NCBI GenBank assembly: GCA_028710895.1 | Contig: JAQTTH010000016.1 | Coordinates: forward strand, 45,818 to 109,817 | Direction of reading: 5' to 3' | From: Paludibacter sp. | Lineage (GTDB): Bacteria > Bacteroidota > Bacteroidia > Bacteroidales > Paludibacteraceae | DNA: 64,000 nt | Part shown: one piece after another, positions 17,431-27,026 of the stretch | Layout: each line of letters starts with the position of its first letter | Position numbering within the stretch: the first letter of the stretch is position 1 | Notes under the pieces: generated by a model | Databases searched by the model: none | What the model was told of the DNA's origin: nothing | The model's input: the letters and a program-made list of their open reading frames with translations, nothing else | Translations under genes and position numbers: made by a program

Positions 17431-20304
17431 TTATTTATTACAAACCCCGATATACGGGCAGTACTGACACACTTTTACGTTTTCAGTTTGTACAAAAGGT
17501 ATTTCGGGATTAAAAATATCTTCCAGACAATTGGACAAATGTGACCTGAATTCAGATTCATATTGACTAAAATCAGTCACTTTCTCCTTCAATTCCTTGT
17601 CATTCAGTTCAGTGTCAAATTCTTCTTTAAATACGTCGCGGATATAGTAAATACCTGGAGTAATGGGCTTTCCTGTTGCATTTTCTTTATAGAAGATACC
17701 ATACAAGAACGTTTGTAAAACAAATTTAGGACGGTTGTCTTTGTTGTGTTCAAACACCTCATCCAGATTTTTAAATTCCAGTTTTCCACTCCCGGTTTTA
17801 TAATCGAGAATACGAATATGCCCTTCTTTTTCGTCAATACGGTCGATAAATCCTTTCAGGTTTACATTTATTGATCCGTTTTGAATTGGATACTGAATAC
17901 TACAACGCTCCTCAGAGCTAATGTATCGGAATGGAGCATGCTTTTTATCTACTTTTAGTACTTGTAGAATGTATTTTCGGAGTACACTTGCAATAAGTAG
18001 GTTATTCCCTTCGAGTGGAATTAACGTACCGGATTTACGTTTAAAGTACTCTGAGTTGAATGCTCGCAGTATTTCATTGTCGATTTGCAGGGTGTTTTTT
18101 ATCAGTTGATCAAAATCATCCGACTGGATTATATGACCTTTGTACGGCAAATATAGATTCTCCATAACCTTATGAAACAGGCTGCCAAACATATTGGCTT
18201 CCACGGTTTCAACCACTTCTTCGGCTTGTTCTACCACTTCTACCTTGGTGAGGTAAAACTGTAAGGGACAATCAATGTAAGTATTTATGGAACTGGCCGA
18301 CAGGGATGGACTAAATTCTTTGTCCGAAGTAAAGCGAAGCAGTTTCTCCATAATAGCCGTAGTTTTCTCAACCTGAATGGGCTGAGCATTACCAAAGCCT
18401 ATATCAAATGAAATGCTTTTTTTCGTTGCTTCAACTCCGTAATGGTAGTAAAGCTGATGCATAAACCGACTTACTTCGCCCGTTTGCATGCCTTCGGTAC
18501 GCGAATCGTACAGGAAGAAAATGCGCTTTGCACGATGTATTAAACGGTAGAAATTATATGCTGTAATAGCATCCTGATGTTCGGTTGTCGGTAGTTCGAA
18601 GCCACGACGCAGGTTATAAGGGATAAAGCTATTCGAACTGCTTTTGGTCGGAAAGATTCCTTCGTTGAATGATGTGATAATCAGATTTTCGAAATCCAGT
18701 CCGCGTGTTTCCAATACACCCATGATCTGCAATCCATCAAGAGGCTCACCCACAAACGGAATTGTAATTCCGGCGGTTAGTTGACGTGTCAGGCGAACGA
18801 GCGTATCCATGTTCATATCCACTTCTACCGGTTTGGCTTTGAGGATATCGGCCATTCGGTTGATAGTAACATAATATTGATACAGGAAATCACATTCGAG
18901 CTGGTATTTGTGTGTGTCGTCGGATGCGTTTTGCCAGCCGTTTTGCAACGTGCGAAGTATCCGGAGTAAATAGGGCAGAAATGCCTGTGTGTCTGTTTGA
19001 GGAATAAAAATGGTTGCCAACAGTTCATTTTTATTCAGCTCATTGGCATCAATGTAAATCCAGTTATTGGTTGCCATATTGTGCGTAAGCCGGTTAGCCT
19101 CATCACCACAAAGCAGCGAAATGTATTGATGATTGAGAATGTTGGAAACCGTCTGGTGATAAAAGGAAATACGCTCGCCCGATACCCTCATACGTTTTTG
19201 AAGTTCAAAAATATGCTCAATGAGTCCCGAAACTGGGGTTGATTTGAGCGGAAATCCCATAGTAACGTTTACTTTGCCAATTTGCTCCGGCAGCGAATGG
19301 AGTAGGGGAACGAGCAAACTTTCGTCAGGGAGTACAACAGCAGTCTTAATCCAACTCATATTCGGTACTTCGGGTGGAAACAGCTTGTTGAGAATGGAAT
19401 AAGTTTGTTTTGCCTGCCCCACAGCCGATGGTACGGCAATCAGTTCAATTTCTTTGTCTTTTAATGATTCTTCGATAGACTCTAACGGATATTTTGAAGG
19501 GAAAAGATGCAGGTTCTCGGCATAAAACCGTGATGCCTGATTGTCTGCATCGCGTAGTTCGGCTGCATCATAATCCCAATAGAAATCGGCCTGATCCCTT
19601 TTTTGCAGTTCAGCCATTAATGTCCGTTCGCAGGGATTAAGTGCATTGAACCCCACAAATATAAACTGTTTCCCCGCAAATTCGGGAATATCTTCTTTGC
19701 CCCGCAACCGATCGGCCACATCCCGGCAAATCATCCCTTCGGTAGCTGTGTTTTCGACAAGAAGTTCATCCCGGAATTGCTCATACACGGGCAGCAGAAT
19801 TTTCCATGTAGCCACAAAATCTTCCTGTGTTTTGCCCTCGGTAACCGGCACAAAGTTGCTCCAGAACTGACGAATGGCTTCTACCTGTTTCTCTGTGAAT
19901 ACATTGAACAGTTGATCAATCTGCTTGAGCTCCGTGATATTTGTAAACAGTTGTTTGGCATCAACGCGGTATTTATCAACATCGTTGAAATCGGATAACA
20001 GCATCTCGCCCCAAAATGCAAAGGAATCGAAGCTTTCATCGCTGCCGCTTTGCTCTTTGTAGATGCGGTAGAGGAGGAACAGACAGCTTAACCGGTCGGC
20101 AATTTGCCATTGGCAGGCAGCCGAGAAACATTCGTTGATTGTAAGTATTGTAGGTGAAAAGATTGGTTTCTGAGCTATTTCGGAAAGATAGCGTTGAAAG
20201 AATAATCCCGCACGGCGGTTGGGAAAAACAAACGTCAAATCGCTAATGGATTCTTTTTGCTGAGAATAATATTGTTGGGCTACGCGGTAAAGAAAAGAAT
20301 TCAT
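17431..20304 (-). CDS. AddB-like PD-(D/E)XK nuclease, double-strand break repair
   Basis: A 957-residue protein with the AddB layout. The N terminus has FPNRRAGLFFQRYLSE, a degenerate helicase motif. A C-terminal RecB-type nuclease domain is marked by TYIDCPLQFYLTKVEV, the metal-binding GFIDRIDEKEGHIRILDYKTGSG region (D...DYK) and a final VCQYCPYIGVC; the isolated cysteine in DCPLQF plus these three can hold an iron-sulfur cluster as in AddB. AddAB resects double-strand breaks for recombination. No addA gene is adjacent: upstream lies a divergent beta-barrel gene and downstream a CYTH gene, so AddA must be elsewhere. Confidence 0.88.
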   Translation of the reverse strand: MNSFLYRVAQQYYSQQKESISDLTFVFPNRRAGLFFQRYLSEIAQKPIFSPTILTINECFSAACQWQIADRLSCLFLLYRIYKEQSGSDESFDSFAFWGEMLLSDFNDVDKYRVDAKQLFTNITELKQIDQLFNVFTEKQVEAIRQFWSNFVPVTEGKTQEDFVATWKILLPVYEQFRDELLVENTATEGMICRDVADRLRGKEDIPEFAGKQFIFVGFNALNPCERTLMAELQKRDQADFYWDYDAAELRDADNQASRFYAENLHLFPSKYPLESIEESLKDKEIELIAVPSAVGQAKQTYSILNKLFPPEVPNMSWIKTAVVLPDESLLVPLLHSLPEQIGKVNVTMGFPLKSTPVSGLIEHIFELQKRMRVSGERISFYHQTVSNILNHQYISLLCGDEANRLTHNMATNNWIYIDANELNKNELLATIFIPQTDTQAFLPYLLRILRTLQNGWQNASDDTHKYQLECDFLYQYYVTINRMADILKAKPVEVDMNMDTLVRLTRQLTAGITIPFVGEPLDGLQIMGVLETRGLDFENLIITSFNEGIFPTKSSSNSFIPYNLRRGFELPTTEHQDAITAYNFYRLIHRAKRIFFLYDSRTEGMQTGEVSRFMHQLYYHYGVEATKKSISFDIGFGNAQPIQVEKTTAIMEKLLRFTSDKEFSPSLSASSINTYIDCPLQFYLTKVEVVEQAEEVVETVEANMFGSLFHKVMENLYLPYKGHIIQSDDFDQLIKNTLQIDNEILRAFNSEYFKRKSGTLIPLEGNNLLIASVLRKYILQVLKVDKKHAPFRYISSEERCSIQYPIQNGSINVNLKGFIDRIDEKEGHIRILDYKTGSGKLEFKNLDEVFEHNKDNRPKFVLQTFLYGIFYKENATGKPITPGIYYIRDVFKEEFDTELNDKELKEKVTDFSQYESEFRSHLSNCLEDIFNPEIPFVQTENVKVCQYCPYIGVCNK

Positions 20305-20311
20305 GTGTATA

Positions 20312-20345
20312 GGATTTACGATTTACAAATTTACGATTTACAATT
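20312..20345. repeat. Two-copy 15-bp repeat upstream of the addB-like gene
   Basis: ATTTACGATTTACAA occurs twice in tandem with no spacer, between the divergent starts at 20304 and 20515. It is another of the short oligomer repeats seen in gaps of this window. Confidence 0.55.
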
Positions 20346-20446
20346 GAATATTACAAAATTTAAATAGCAGTTCTGATGAATAATATTGTTGATAAATTTT
20401 TTATGAGAAATTTCAAATGTTTAGTTCTTGAAATTAATAAAAGTAT

Positions 20447-20454
20447 TATATTTA
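20447..20454 (+). promoter_or_regulatory. Possible -7 element for 20515-21931 unit
   Basis: TATATTTA differs from TAnnTTTG only in the last base; TTCTTG lies 16 bases upstream. About 60 bases before the start codon at 20515. Confidence 0.35.
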
Positions 20455-20514
20455 CGCCGCGCTTTATTTAGATAATTTTCAAGTAAAAACTCTCATGTAT
20501 AAAATCCTTCGTGT

Positions 20515-21303
20515 ATGAAACAAAAGAAATTATTTTTGCTGTTAGTTGCCGGTATAACCCTTACAATGGCTTTTTCGCAGGAAGCACCTCATTTTTCGTG
20601 GGGAGTGGAATGTGGTACAAGTACCGTAAATGGTAACCTGAATGAAAAATGGGCCGTTCGTCAGGATGTAAGTTCGTACAATGGCGACTATGGGTATGCC
20701 AACAGTGGTAGCCTCAATACCTCCATGTCACTGTATTCAATCGGTTTTAAACCCGAATATTCGTTTTACAACGACCAGCTGAGTGTGTTTTCAGGCATCC
20801 GTTTTACACGCATAAATAGTTTAGTGGATAAAGGTAATTCCGGCTCAGGAGATTTTTTCTATCTGCGTTACAAAACCACTTCCACAAGCTCCGAGTATTG
20901 CCGGGTAACAAATATCGAGGAGAATAACGATTATGTAGGCATTCCACTGGAACTGCGATACACACCGTTTCGGATTGATAACTTAGCTTTTTTCGTGAAA
21001 GCAGGTGCCGAAGTTGGTTTTAAACTGGCCTCCAAAACCAATATTGCATTCACAACCGAGTCGATGAATGCCTATAAAGATGAAATTATGAACAGTGTGG
21101 GGGTGAAGGTAAATACCTTGTATTCGACTTTCTATGGGGCGATTGGTGCTAAGTACAGCCCCAATAACCGAATCAATTTTAATCTGGATATCTATTTACC
21201 ATCCGCATTTCTAACAACGAATAACTCCACGCTTATTATTCCTCAAAGCTTTAGCGGGTTTCAGTTGTCGGTGCAAATACCCATAACCACTCAAAAGAAA
21301 TAA
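20515..21303 (+). CDS. Outer membrane beta-barrel protein (PorT-like)
   Basis: A 262-residue protein with a signal peptide (LLLVAGITLTMAFSQ) and a run of amphipathic beta strands with aromatic girdles (YSIGFKPEYSFYNDQLSVFSGIRFTR, VGIPLELRYTPF, FFVKAGAEVGFKL), typical of small outer membrane barrels of Bacteroidota (PorT/OMP_b-brl_2 type). No specific function can be assigned. A lipoprotein gene follows 34 bp later in the same direction, and the two are likely cotranscribed up to the terminator at 21954. Confidence 0.75.
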   Translation: MKQKKLFLLLVAGITLTMAFSQEAPHFSWGVECGTSTVNGNLNEKWAVRQDVSSYNGDYGYANSGSLNTSMSLYSIGFKPEYSFYNDQLSVFSGIRFTRINSLVDKGNSGSGDFFYLRYKTTSTSSEYCRVTNIEENNDYVGIPLELRYTPFRIDNLAFFVKAGAEVGFKLASKTNIAFTTESMNAYKDEIMNSVGVKVNTLYSTFYGAIGAKYSPNNRINFNLDIYLPSAFLTTNNSTLIIPQSFSGFQLSVQIPITTQKK

Positions 21304-21337
21304 TCAATATCCGAATATTCAACTCAACTACATAAAC

Positions 21338-21931
21338 ATGAAAAAATATATAATCATCATAGTATCAACGCTGACGCTTTTTGTTAGTAGTTGCTCGTCC
21401 GATTACTCGCTCGAAAAGTCGGTTTTTATCGAAGATGTTACAAATCCCGGTTTGCCAATTTACTCCGAATGGGGTTACAATACCTTTGGAGCCTATATCG
21501 ATCGGGAGAAATTTATTTCCGAAAGTTCACAACTACCTGCTAAAATCATTGTGAATACCGACACCCTGAACCTGACATTGAAAGGTGTTATGGGAAACAG
21601 CGGTAGCCCCGTAACGATGAAATTCAGCATCAAAGGCTTTGCACCTGCCGATTATCCCGATTTGATTATGCTCAACGATACAACTATCGATTTAAAAAAC
21701 AGCAAATGCACAGTTACCCTGAATACCAGTGGGTATAGCAGTGTGTTGAAAATCATTACAGGAACACTTCAATTCAAACGGGTTCAGAACCTGTACGTCG
21801 ACAAAGAACTAAGCAAAGCTATTTTATCGGGCTACTTTAGTTTTAAAACATTTATGCATAACGAACCGGTTGCTATCTCCAACGGGCGCTTCGACCTGGG
21901 CATTGGATACGATAATTTCTATAATTATTAG
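21338..21931 (+). CDS. Lipoprotein of unknown function
   Basis: A 197-residue protein with a lipobox-type signal sequence (IVSTLTLFVSSC, lipidated cysteine at about residue 19) followed by serine and aspartate. The rest looks like beta-sandwich sequence with no family I recognise. It sits 34 bp after the beta-barrel gene, so it may be a partner in an outer membrane complex. It ends just before a strong bidirectional terminator. Confidence 0.7.
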   Translation: MKKYIIIIVSTLTLFVSSCSSDYSLEKSVFIEDVTNPGLPIYSEWGYNTFGAYIDREKFISESSQLPAKIIVNTDTLNLTLKGVMGNSGSPVTMKFSIKGFAPADYPDLIMLNDTTIDLKNSKCTVTLNTSGYSSVLKIITGTLQFKRVQNLYVDKELSKAILSGYFSFKTFMHNEPVAISNGRFDLGIGYDNFYNY

Positions 21932-21953
21932 GAATTGAACTAACATAAGTATA

Positions 21954-21990
21954 ATAGAAACGGGATAATCAATTATTATCCCGTTTCTAT
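21954..21990. terminator. Bidirectional terminator
   Basis: Perfect 16-bp stem (21954-21969 with 21975-21990, core AAACGGGATAAT), 5-base loop, T-rich tails on both strands. It separates the convergent genes ending at 21931 and 21993. Confidence 0.9.
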
Positions 21991-21992
21991 TT

Positions 21993-22619
21993 TTATACAA
22001 TTCTGTAAATTTCCATGATATTTTCAAGAATTTTATCGAAATCAATTTTCAAATCGATAAGATTTCCGCTGTGAACATCGAATACCCAACCATGGACAGT
22101 GAGTCCTCTTTCTTTAATAGCTCTTTGAACATCGGGTGTTTTAATCACATTTACACATTGTTCTTGCACATTTAATTCCACAAGGCGCTTGTATTTTTCC
22201 TCTTCGTCCTGGATTGTTGCAAGTTCTTCTTTGTGTAATCTGTATACATCGCGTATATTACGAAGCCAGGGGTTCAGAATGCCCAAATCAGCTGACTCCA
22301 TAGCTGCCTTTACACCATTGCAGTAGTAATGCCCGCAAACTACAACATGTTGCACTTTCAGATAGCTGATAGCATAATTTATGACCGACATAGAACTCAA
22401 ATCGGTATTTGGAACCATGTTGGCAATATTGCGATGTACAAAAACTTCACCGGGTTGCGCACCCATCAATTCTTCGGTACTTACTCTACTGTCTGAACAG
22501 CCAATATAAAGAATATGAGGCTTTTGACCCAAAGAAAGATTCTTGAAATATTCTTTATCAGTCTTTAGTTTCTCTCTAATCCACTTTTGGTTATTATCAA
22601 ATATATTACGTATTTCCAT
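21993..22619 (-). CDS. Beta-class carbonic anhydrase
   Basis: A 208-residue beta carbonic anhydrase that interconverts carbon dioxide and bicarbonate in the cytoplasm. Zinc ligands and catalytic dyad are visible: CSDSR (C41, D43, R45) and CGHYYC (H97, C100), with VHRNIANMV between them. No signal peptide. It starts 7 bp after the OsmC gene, in one operon with it. Bicarbonate supply fits the carboxylation steps of succinate/propionate metabolism suggested by the rest of the window. Confidence 0.95.
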   Translation of the reverse strand: MEIRNIFDNNQKWIREKLKTDKEYFKNLSLGQKPHILYIGCSDSRVSTEELMGAQPGEVFVHRNIANMVPNTDLSSMSVINYAISYLKVQHVVVCGHYYCNGVKAAMESADLGILNPWLRNIRDVYRLHKEELATIQDEEEKYKRLVELNVQEQCVNVIKTPDVQRAIKERGLTVHGWVFDVHSGNLIDLKIDFDKILENIMEIYRIV

Positions 22620-22626
22620 TTATAAA

Positions 22627-23052
22627 TCAGGATTCAATGATGTGAATTTCAGATGTAACTTCAATCGCTTTACGATACAATGCACCAACTCCGCAGTAAG
22701 TTTCTTCAGACATTTTTACTGCTTTTTCAAGTTTGTCCATTGGTAAATCTTTTCCTGTAAATTTGTAAATTACATGCATTTTAGAATAATGTTTCGGGTG
22801 TTCATCAGTCACTTCACCCTGAACTTCAATGTTGCATTTTTCGATATTTACACGCATTTTTTGAAGTATAGAAACAACATCCATCCCGGTACATCCACTC
22901 AATGCTACCAATTGGAGCTTCTTTGGACCCGGGCCAGAATTCTCACCACCTCCTTCAACCGGTGCATCCATTCGTACTTTGTGACCGTTAACATCGGCTT
23001 CGAAAGCCAGTCCACCTTTCCATTCGGTTTTGATACTGTGTTTATCTCCCAT
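22627..23052 (-). CDS. OsmC/Ohr-family protein
   Basis: A 141-residue OsmC-like protein. The two conserved redox cysteines are present: C54 in ALSGCTGMDVVSILQK and C120 in EETYCGVGALYRKA. OsmC/Ohr proteins detoxify organic hydroperoxides by thiol chemistry; this YhfA-like shorter version lacks a defined substrate. It is the first gene of a two-gene unit with the carbonic anhydrase gene. Confidence 0.9.
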   Translation of the reverse strand: MGDKHSIKTEWKGGLAFEADVNGHKVRMDAPVEGGGENSGPGPKKLQLVALSGCTGMDVVSILQKMRVNIEKCNIEVQGEVTDEHPKHYSKMHVIYKFTGKDLPMDKLEKAVKMSEETYCGVGALYRKAIEVTSEIHIIES

Positions 23053-23195
23053 CTTAGTTTTTTGTTTTTAGAATATTGTAAATTTTCGAGTCTTTCTGTT
23101 TAAAACAACGCATAAAGTAACGACTTTGTTTTGATTCGTGGATTATTAAAATTCAATTTCAAAAGAGATATTGAGGCTTGTGATTAAAAAATAAC

Positions 23196-23203
23196 TACTT
23201 TTG
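23196..23203 (+). promoter_or_regulatory. Likely -7 element of the lactonase gene
   Basis: TACTTTTG fits the consensus TAnnTTTG, 50 bases before the start codon. TTG at 23171-23173 is 22 bases upstream, slightly farther than usual. Confidence 0.5.
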
Positions 23204-23252
23204 GGGCAAAATTAAACGATTCCATTCAATAAATTTTATAATCCAAAATATT

Positions 23253-24356
23253 ATGATGCGAACACTGTTATTCTCAGTCCTTATTTGCCTTATTTTGCCT
23301 TTGCAAGCTAAAGAAAACAAATACCGACTTCTAATTGGAACGTATACCAATACCGGAAAAAGTGAAGGTATATATACTTATGAAATTGATTTGGATAAAT
23401 TTGTATTTACACAAAAATCAGTGGCTAAAGAGATGGTAAACCCAAGTTACCTTGCTTTGACTACGGATAAAAAATATGTCTATGCAGTTAGTGAATCAGG
23501 CACTGCCAGTAAAACCGGTGCGTTCGCATTTGATGAACCTTTGGGTAAGCTAAGCTTTATAAATAGTTCCGATACGCATGGTTCAGGACCATGTTTCGTT
23601 TCAGCAACAAAGCATCATGTTATTACGGCAAATTATAATGGTGGCAGCATATCTGTTTTTGGACGTAATGAAAATGGATCGTTGACTGATGTTTTACAAC
23701 TTATACAGCATGTTGGGGGTAGTATTGACCCCATCCGACAAACAGCACCCCACGTTCATCAAGTGAAATTCACTCTTGACGGAAAATATCTGCTAGTGAA
23801 TGACCTGGGAACAGACAAAGTGACGGTTTATAGTTATAATCCAAATGCCAAAAGTGATATTTTGGTGGCATACGATAGCATTCAGGTAAAAGCAGGAAGC
23901 GGTCCCCGACATTTGACTTTCAGTGAAGATGGCAAGCGAGTGTATTTGTTGCAGGAAATGGACGGTACAATTACCGTTTTGAAACTCGATAAGGGCAAGT
24001 TGACTAAATTGCAGGAAACAACTGTGGTGAAGAAAACAGATATTGAAACCGGTGCAGCAGATATCCATCTATCTCCTGACGAACGATTCTTGTATGCAAC
24101 AAATCGGGGTACTGCGAATGATATTAGTTGCTTTTCTGTAACAAAAAATGGCACGCTTACTTTTGTACAACAATACTTAACGGGTGGGGTAGGACCTCGT
24201 AATTTTTCATTAACCCCAGATGGAAAATATCTTTTAATTGGTAATCAACGTACTGACAATATTACGATTTTTAAGCGAAATACTAAAACGGGTGAGTTGA
24301 CAAATACCGGAAAAAGTTTAGAAGTTGGAGCTCCGGTTTGCCTTATTTTTTACTAG
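23253..24356 (+). CDS. Exported 7-bladed beta-propeller lactonase
   Basis: A 367-residue lactonase-family protein (YbhE-type 6-phosphogluconolactonase fold). A signal peptide (about 1-20, LLFSVLICLILPLQA) precedes propeller blades with LLIGTYTNTGKSEGIYTYEID, NPSYLALTTDKKYVYAVSE, PHVHQVKFTLDGKYLLVNDLG, GPRHLTFSEDGKRVYLLQE and GPRNFSLTPDGKYLLIGNQ. The GPRHLTF and HVHQV segments are typical of the family. Because it is exported it is unlikely to serve the cytoplasmic pentose phosphate pathway; it may hydrolyse a sugar lactone in the periplasm. Single-gene unit between a -7 box and a strong terminator. Confidence 0.88.
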   Translation: MMRTLLFSVLICLILPLQAKENKYRLLIGTYTNTGKSEGIYTYEIDLDKFVFTQKSVAKEMVNPSYLALTTDKKYVYAVSESGTASKTGAFAFDEPLGKLSFINSSDTHGSGPCFVSATKHHVITANYNGGSISVFGRNENGSLTDVLQLIQHVGGSIDPIRQTAPHVHQVKFTLDGKYLLVNDLGTDKVTVYSYNPNAKSDILVAYDSIQVKAGSGPRHLTFSEDGKRVYLLQEMDGTITVLKLDKGKLTKLQETTVVKKTDIETGAADIHLSPDERFLYATNRGTANDISCFSVTKNGTLTFVQQYLTGGVGPRNFSLTPDGKYLLIGNQRTDNITIFKRNTKTGELTNTGKSLEVGAPVCLIFY

Positions 24357-24374
24357 ATAATAAGCATTATGAAT

Positions 24375-24412
24375 AAAAGAGGCTGCTCAAAATTAATTGG
24401 GCAGCCTCTTTT
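24375..24412. terminator. Bidirectional terminator
   Basis: Stem of 16 bp (24375-24390 with 24397-24412, core AAAAGAGGCTGC, one G:T pair), 6-base loop and T runs. It lies between convergent genes ending at 24356 and 24430. Confidence 0.9.
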
Positions 24413-24429
24413 GGTCAATGAAATAAGAG

Positions 24430-26955
24430 TTATTCAGCTATTACCTGTTCGAAAGTAATTACAAATTCTACTCTGCGGTTCAATGTTCTTCCTTTTGCAG
24501 TTTTGTTGCTTGCTACAGGAATAGTATCTCCAAAACCATTCGAAGTTATACGTTTCGCTTCAATTCCTTTTGATAAGAAATAATCACGAATTGCAGCAGC
24601 TCTGTTTTGCGAAAGTAGTAGATTTGCTGCAGCATTACCCACATTGTCGGTATGACCACGAACTTCGATTAAATAAGTTGGATTCTCAATCAATACTTTG
24701 ACAATCTTATCCAGTATTGCAAATGAGTTCTTCTTTATCACAGTTTTTCCTGTTTCAAACTGAACTCCCTGTTGAGCCATTTGAATGAGTGTTTTCACTT
24801 CTTTCTTTATTTCCGGACAACCATGATTTGAAGCAACTCCAGGCATTTTAGGACAGTTATCAAGATAATCAGGAACACCATCACCATCGGTGTCGCGTGG
24901 ACAACCATTTTCGTCGACCATTCCATGAGCTGCTATTGGGGTATCAGGACATTTATCTAGGTAATCAGGAATTCCATCGCCATCTTTATCCAATGTACAA
25001 CCATTTTTATCAACATACTTACGGGCTTCAGCAGGTGTGTTAGGACACAAATCAAGATAATCAGGAACACTATCTAAGTCGGTATCAAGTGGGCAACCTA
25101 ATGAGTCTACTTTCCCTTTAGCTTCAATCGGAGTATTCGGACATTTATCCAGATAATCTGCAACACCATCACCATCAGAATCCAAAGGACAGCCTACTGA
25201 ATCTACCTGAACACCAGCCGGTGTATTTGGGCATTTATCAACATCGTCTAAAACTCCATCATTGTCGCTATCAATTGGACAGCCAAATTGGTCAACCTTG
25301 AGATTAGCAGGTGTATTTGGGCATTTATCTAAATAATCAGGTATTCCATCACCATCAGAATCGAGTGGACAACCATTTGTATCTACTTTACCTTGAGCAG
25401 CAATTGGAGTATTCGGACATTTATCCAAATAATCGGGAACACCATCACCATCACTGTCAATCGGGCAGCCATGTTTATCAACTTTTACACGCAATGGTGT
25501 GTCGGGGCATTTATCTAACCGATCTGTAATACCATCCTTGTCTTTATCTCTTGGTTTTCCTAATACAAAACTACCTCCAAATGAAATATTGGCATTTATT
25601 CTTTCGATAGGTATTAATTGAGGATTTAATTTTGGTGTAACATAATCTGCTGCTATGTATAAATTTATCCATCTGGGTGAGAAGCTAATTCCCAATCCAT
25701 AATGATTAAAATCTTTGTTCATTATATCATACGTTCCGGAGAATGCAATCCATGATAGCGGTTTTAATGTTAAGGCTCCAACTAACCGATCGTTGTGTAC
25801 TAAGGCAGAATTGTATCTCTGATAGAGCAAACCCAAACGAATATCATGTTTATCATTTGCAAATGCACTTAATTCGGCTGAAGCATTGATTGTATAGGGT
25901 AAATTATCAATAATATCTTTAGCGTTTGTTGTTTCTTTAAACTTAATTAAGTTGGAAGCATCAGTTTCCAATTGATTGAGTTGATCTTTTATTCCTAAAC
26001 TATCAATGCCAATGTTTTTAAAACCGGAAAATGCTACATTACTTGAGGCAGTTCCTTTTTGTATAGCGTTTGCACTCCATTTCATAACACCGATATCATT
26101 CACTGCAGCAGCTAATGTCAGGTGCTTAAACGGTTTATAAGTAACACCAAAGTCAAAGGCGGCACCTAATCCGGCAGGAGTTAACTTCGATGTATTAAAG
26201 CTGGGTTTTGTGAAATCATAAAACCCGTTCGCATCTTTTCCCATTGATAGCTGATTCGACATGATATATGATTCACCAATAGCAGCCATGGAATAACTAG
26301 TGTCTGATAAAGCGATGTCAAATTTAGAATAATTGAATTTCACCTTTGAAAGTCCAACCAATAACTTGGCATTTACCCCTACTCTCAAATTGGAAAGAAT
26401 ATCACGTGAATAACCCAACGAAGCCTGAATCATATTACTTTGTTCAACACCCAGATTTTTTAAATCATACGAATTGTTTGATGTTGCCATACCTAATTTC
26501 GCAAACTTCAAAAAATCAGAAGGTAAATTTACATCCAGGTTTTCTTTAAAATAGATATCGAAGGACCAAAAACTTTTACGGGCAGTATAAAATCCGAACG
26601 AAAGCAAATTCAATTTTAAACCCTGGTTAAAGGAAGTGTATGTTGGTAATCCGGCCAAAAAATCAGCTGCGGGAACACTCGAATTTAAAAATGTTGTGTA
26701 CTTATACTGTGAATACATCGGATTTGATGGATCTACGGGATAAATAAAATTCTTCATTCCCACACTGGTTTTAATACCTATTTCGATACCACCAAGAATT
26801 GGTAAGCTCAGATATCCATATTCGGGGGCAAACGAGGCATTTAGTGTATGTCGCTGACTCCACTCATCCAAAAAGTAGGTGGAATATACACCTTGAGAAA
26901 ACGCGCCGGATATAGAAACCACTAAGATAGCTATATATATTAATGCTCTTTTCAT
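24430..26955 (-). CDS. OmpA-family protein with thrombospondin type 3 repeats
   Basis: An 841-residue outer membrane protein. Signal peptide (about 1-20), a large N-terminal beta-barrel region (about 20-455, DUF5723-like), then eight thrombospondin type 3 calcium-binding repeats of the form DSDGDGVPDYLDKCPNTP (about 465-700), and a C-terminal OmpA domain (about 715-841) with GHTDNVGNAAANLLLSQNRA and NRRVEF that binds peptidoglycan. It should anchor the outer membrane to the wall. It lies 71 bp downstream of the 963-residue lipoprotein gene in the same direction, and the pair may act together at the cell surface. Confidence 0.9.
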   Translation of the reverse strand: MKRALIYIAILVVSISGAFSQGVYSTYFLDEWSQRHTLNASFAPEYGYLSLPILGGIEIGIKTSVGMKNFIYPVDPSNPMYSQYKYTTFLNSSVPAADFLAGLPTYTSFNQGLKLNLLSFGFYTARKSFWSFDIYFKENLDVNLPSDFLKFAKLGMATSNNSYDLKNLGVEQSNMIQASLGYSRDILSNLRVGVNAKLLVGLSKVKFNYSKFDIALSDTSYSMAAIGESYIMSNQLSMGKDANGFYDFTKPSFNTSKLTPAGLGAAFDFGVTYKPFKHLTLAAAVNDIGVMKWSANAIQKGTASSNVAFSGFKNIGIDSLGIKDQLNQLETDASNLIKFKETTNAKDIIDNLPYTINASAELSAFANDKHDIRLGLLYQRYNSALVHNDRLVGALTLKPLSWIAFSGTYDIMNKDFNHYGLGISFSPRWINLYIAADYVTPKLNPQLIPIERINANISFGGSFVLGKPRDKDKDGITDRLDKCPDTPLRVKVDKHGCPIDSDGDGVPDYLDKCPNTPIAAQGKVDTNGCPLDSDGDGIPDYLDKCPNTPANLKVDQFGCPIDSDNDGVLDDVDKCPNTPAGVQVDSVGCPLDSDGDGVADYLDKCPNTPIEAKGKVDSLGCPLDTDLDSVPDYLDLCPNTPAEARKYVDKNGCTLDKDGDGIPDYLDKCPDTPIAAHGMVDENGCPRDTDGDGVPDYLDNCPKMPGVASNHGCPEIKKEVKTLIQMAQQGVQFETGKTVIKKNSFAILDKIVKVLIENPTYLIEVRGHTDNVGNAAANLLLSQNRAAAIRDYFLSKGIEAKRITSNGFGDTIPVASNKTAKGRTLNRRVEFVITFEQVIAE

Positions 26956-27026
26956 AAATTTTTTCGTTTATAGTAGGTGATAATTAGTTTATTTTGAATC
27001 AAAATTGTTTGGTTGACTTAATAATA

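Noticed and set aside
24823..25550. DNA tandem repeat as a mobile or regulatory element
   Set aside because: The periodicity is that of the eight thrombospondin type 3 protein repeats inside the OmpA-family gene.
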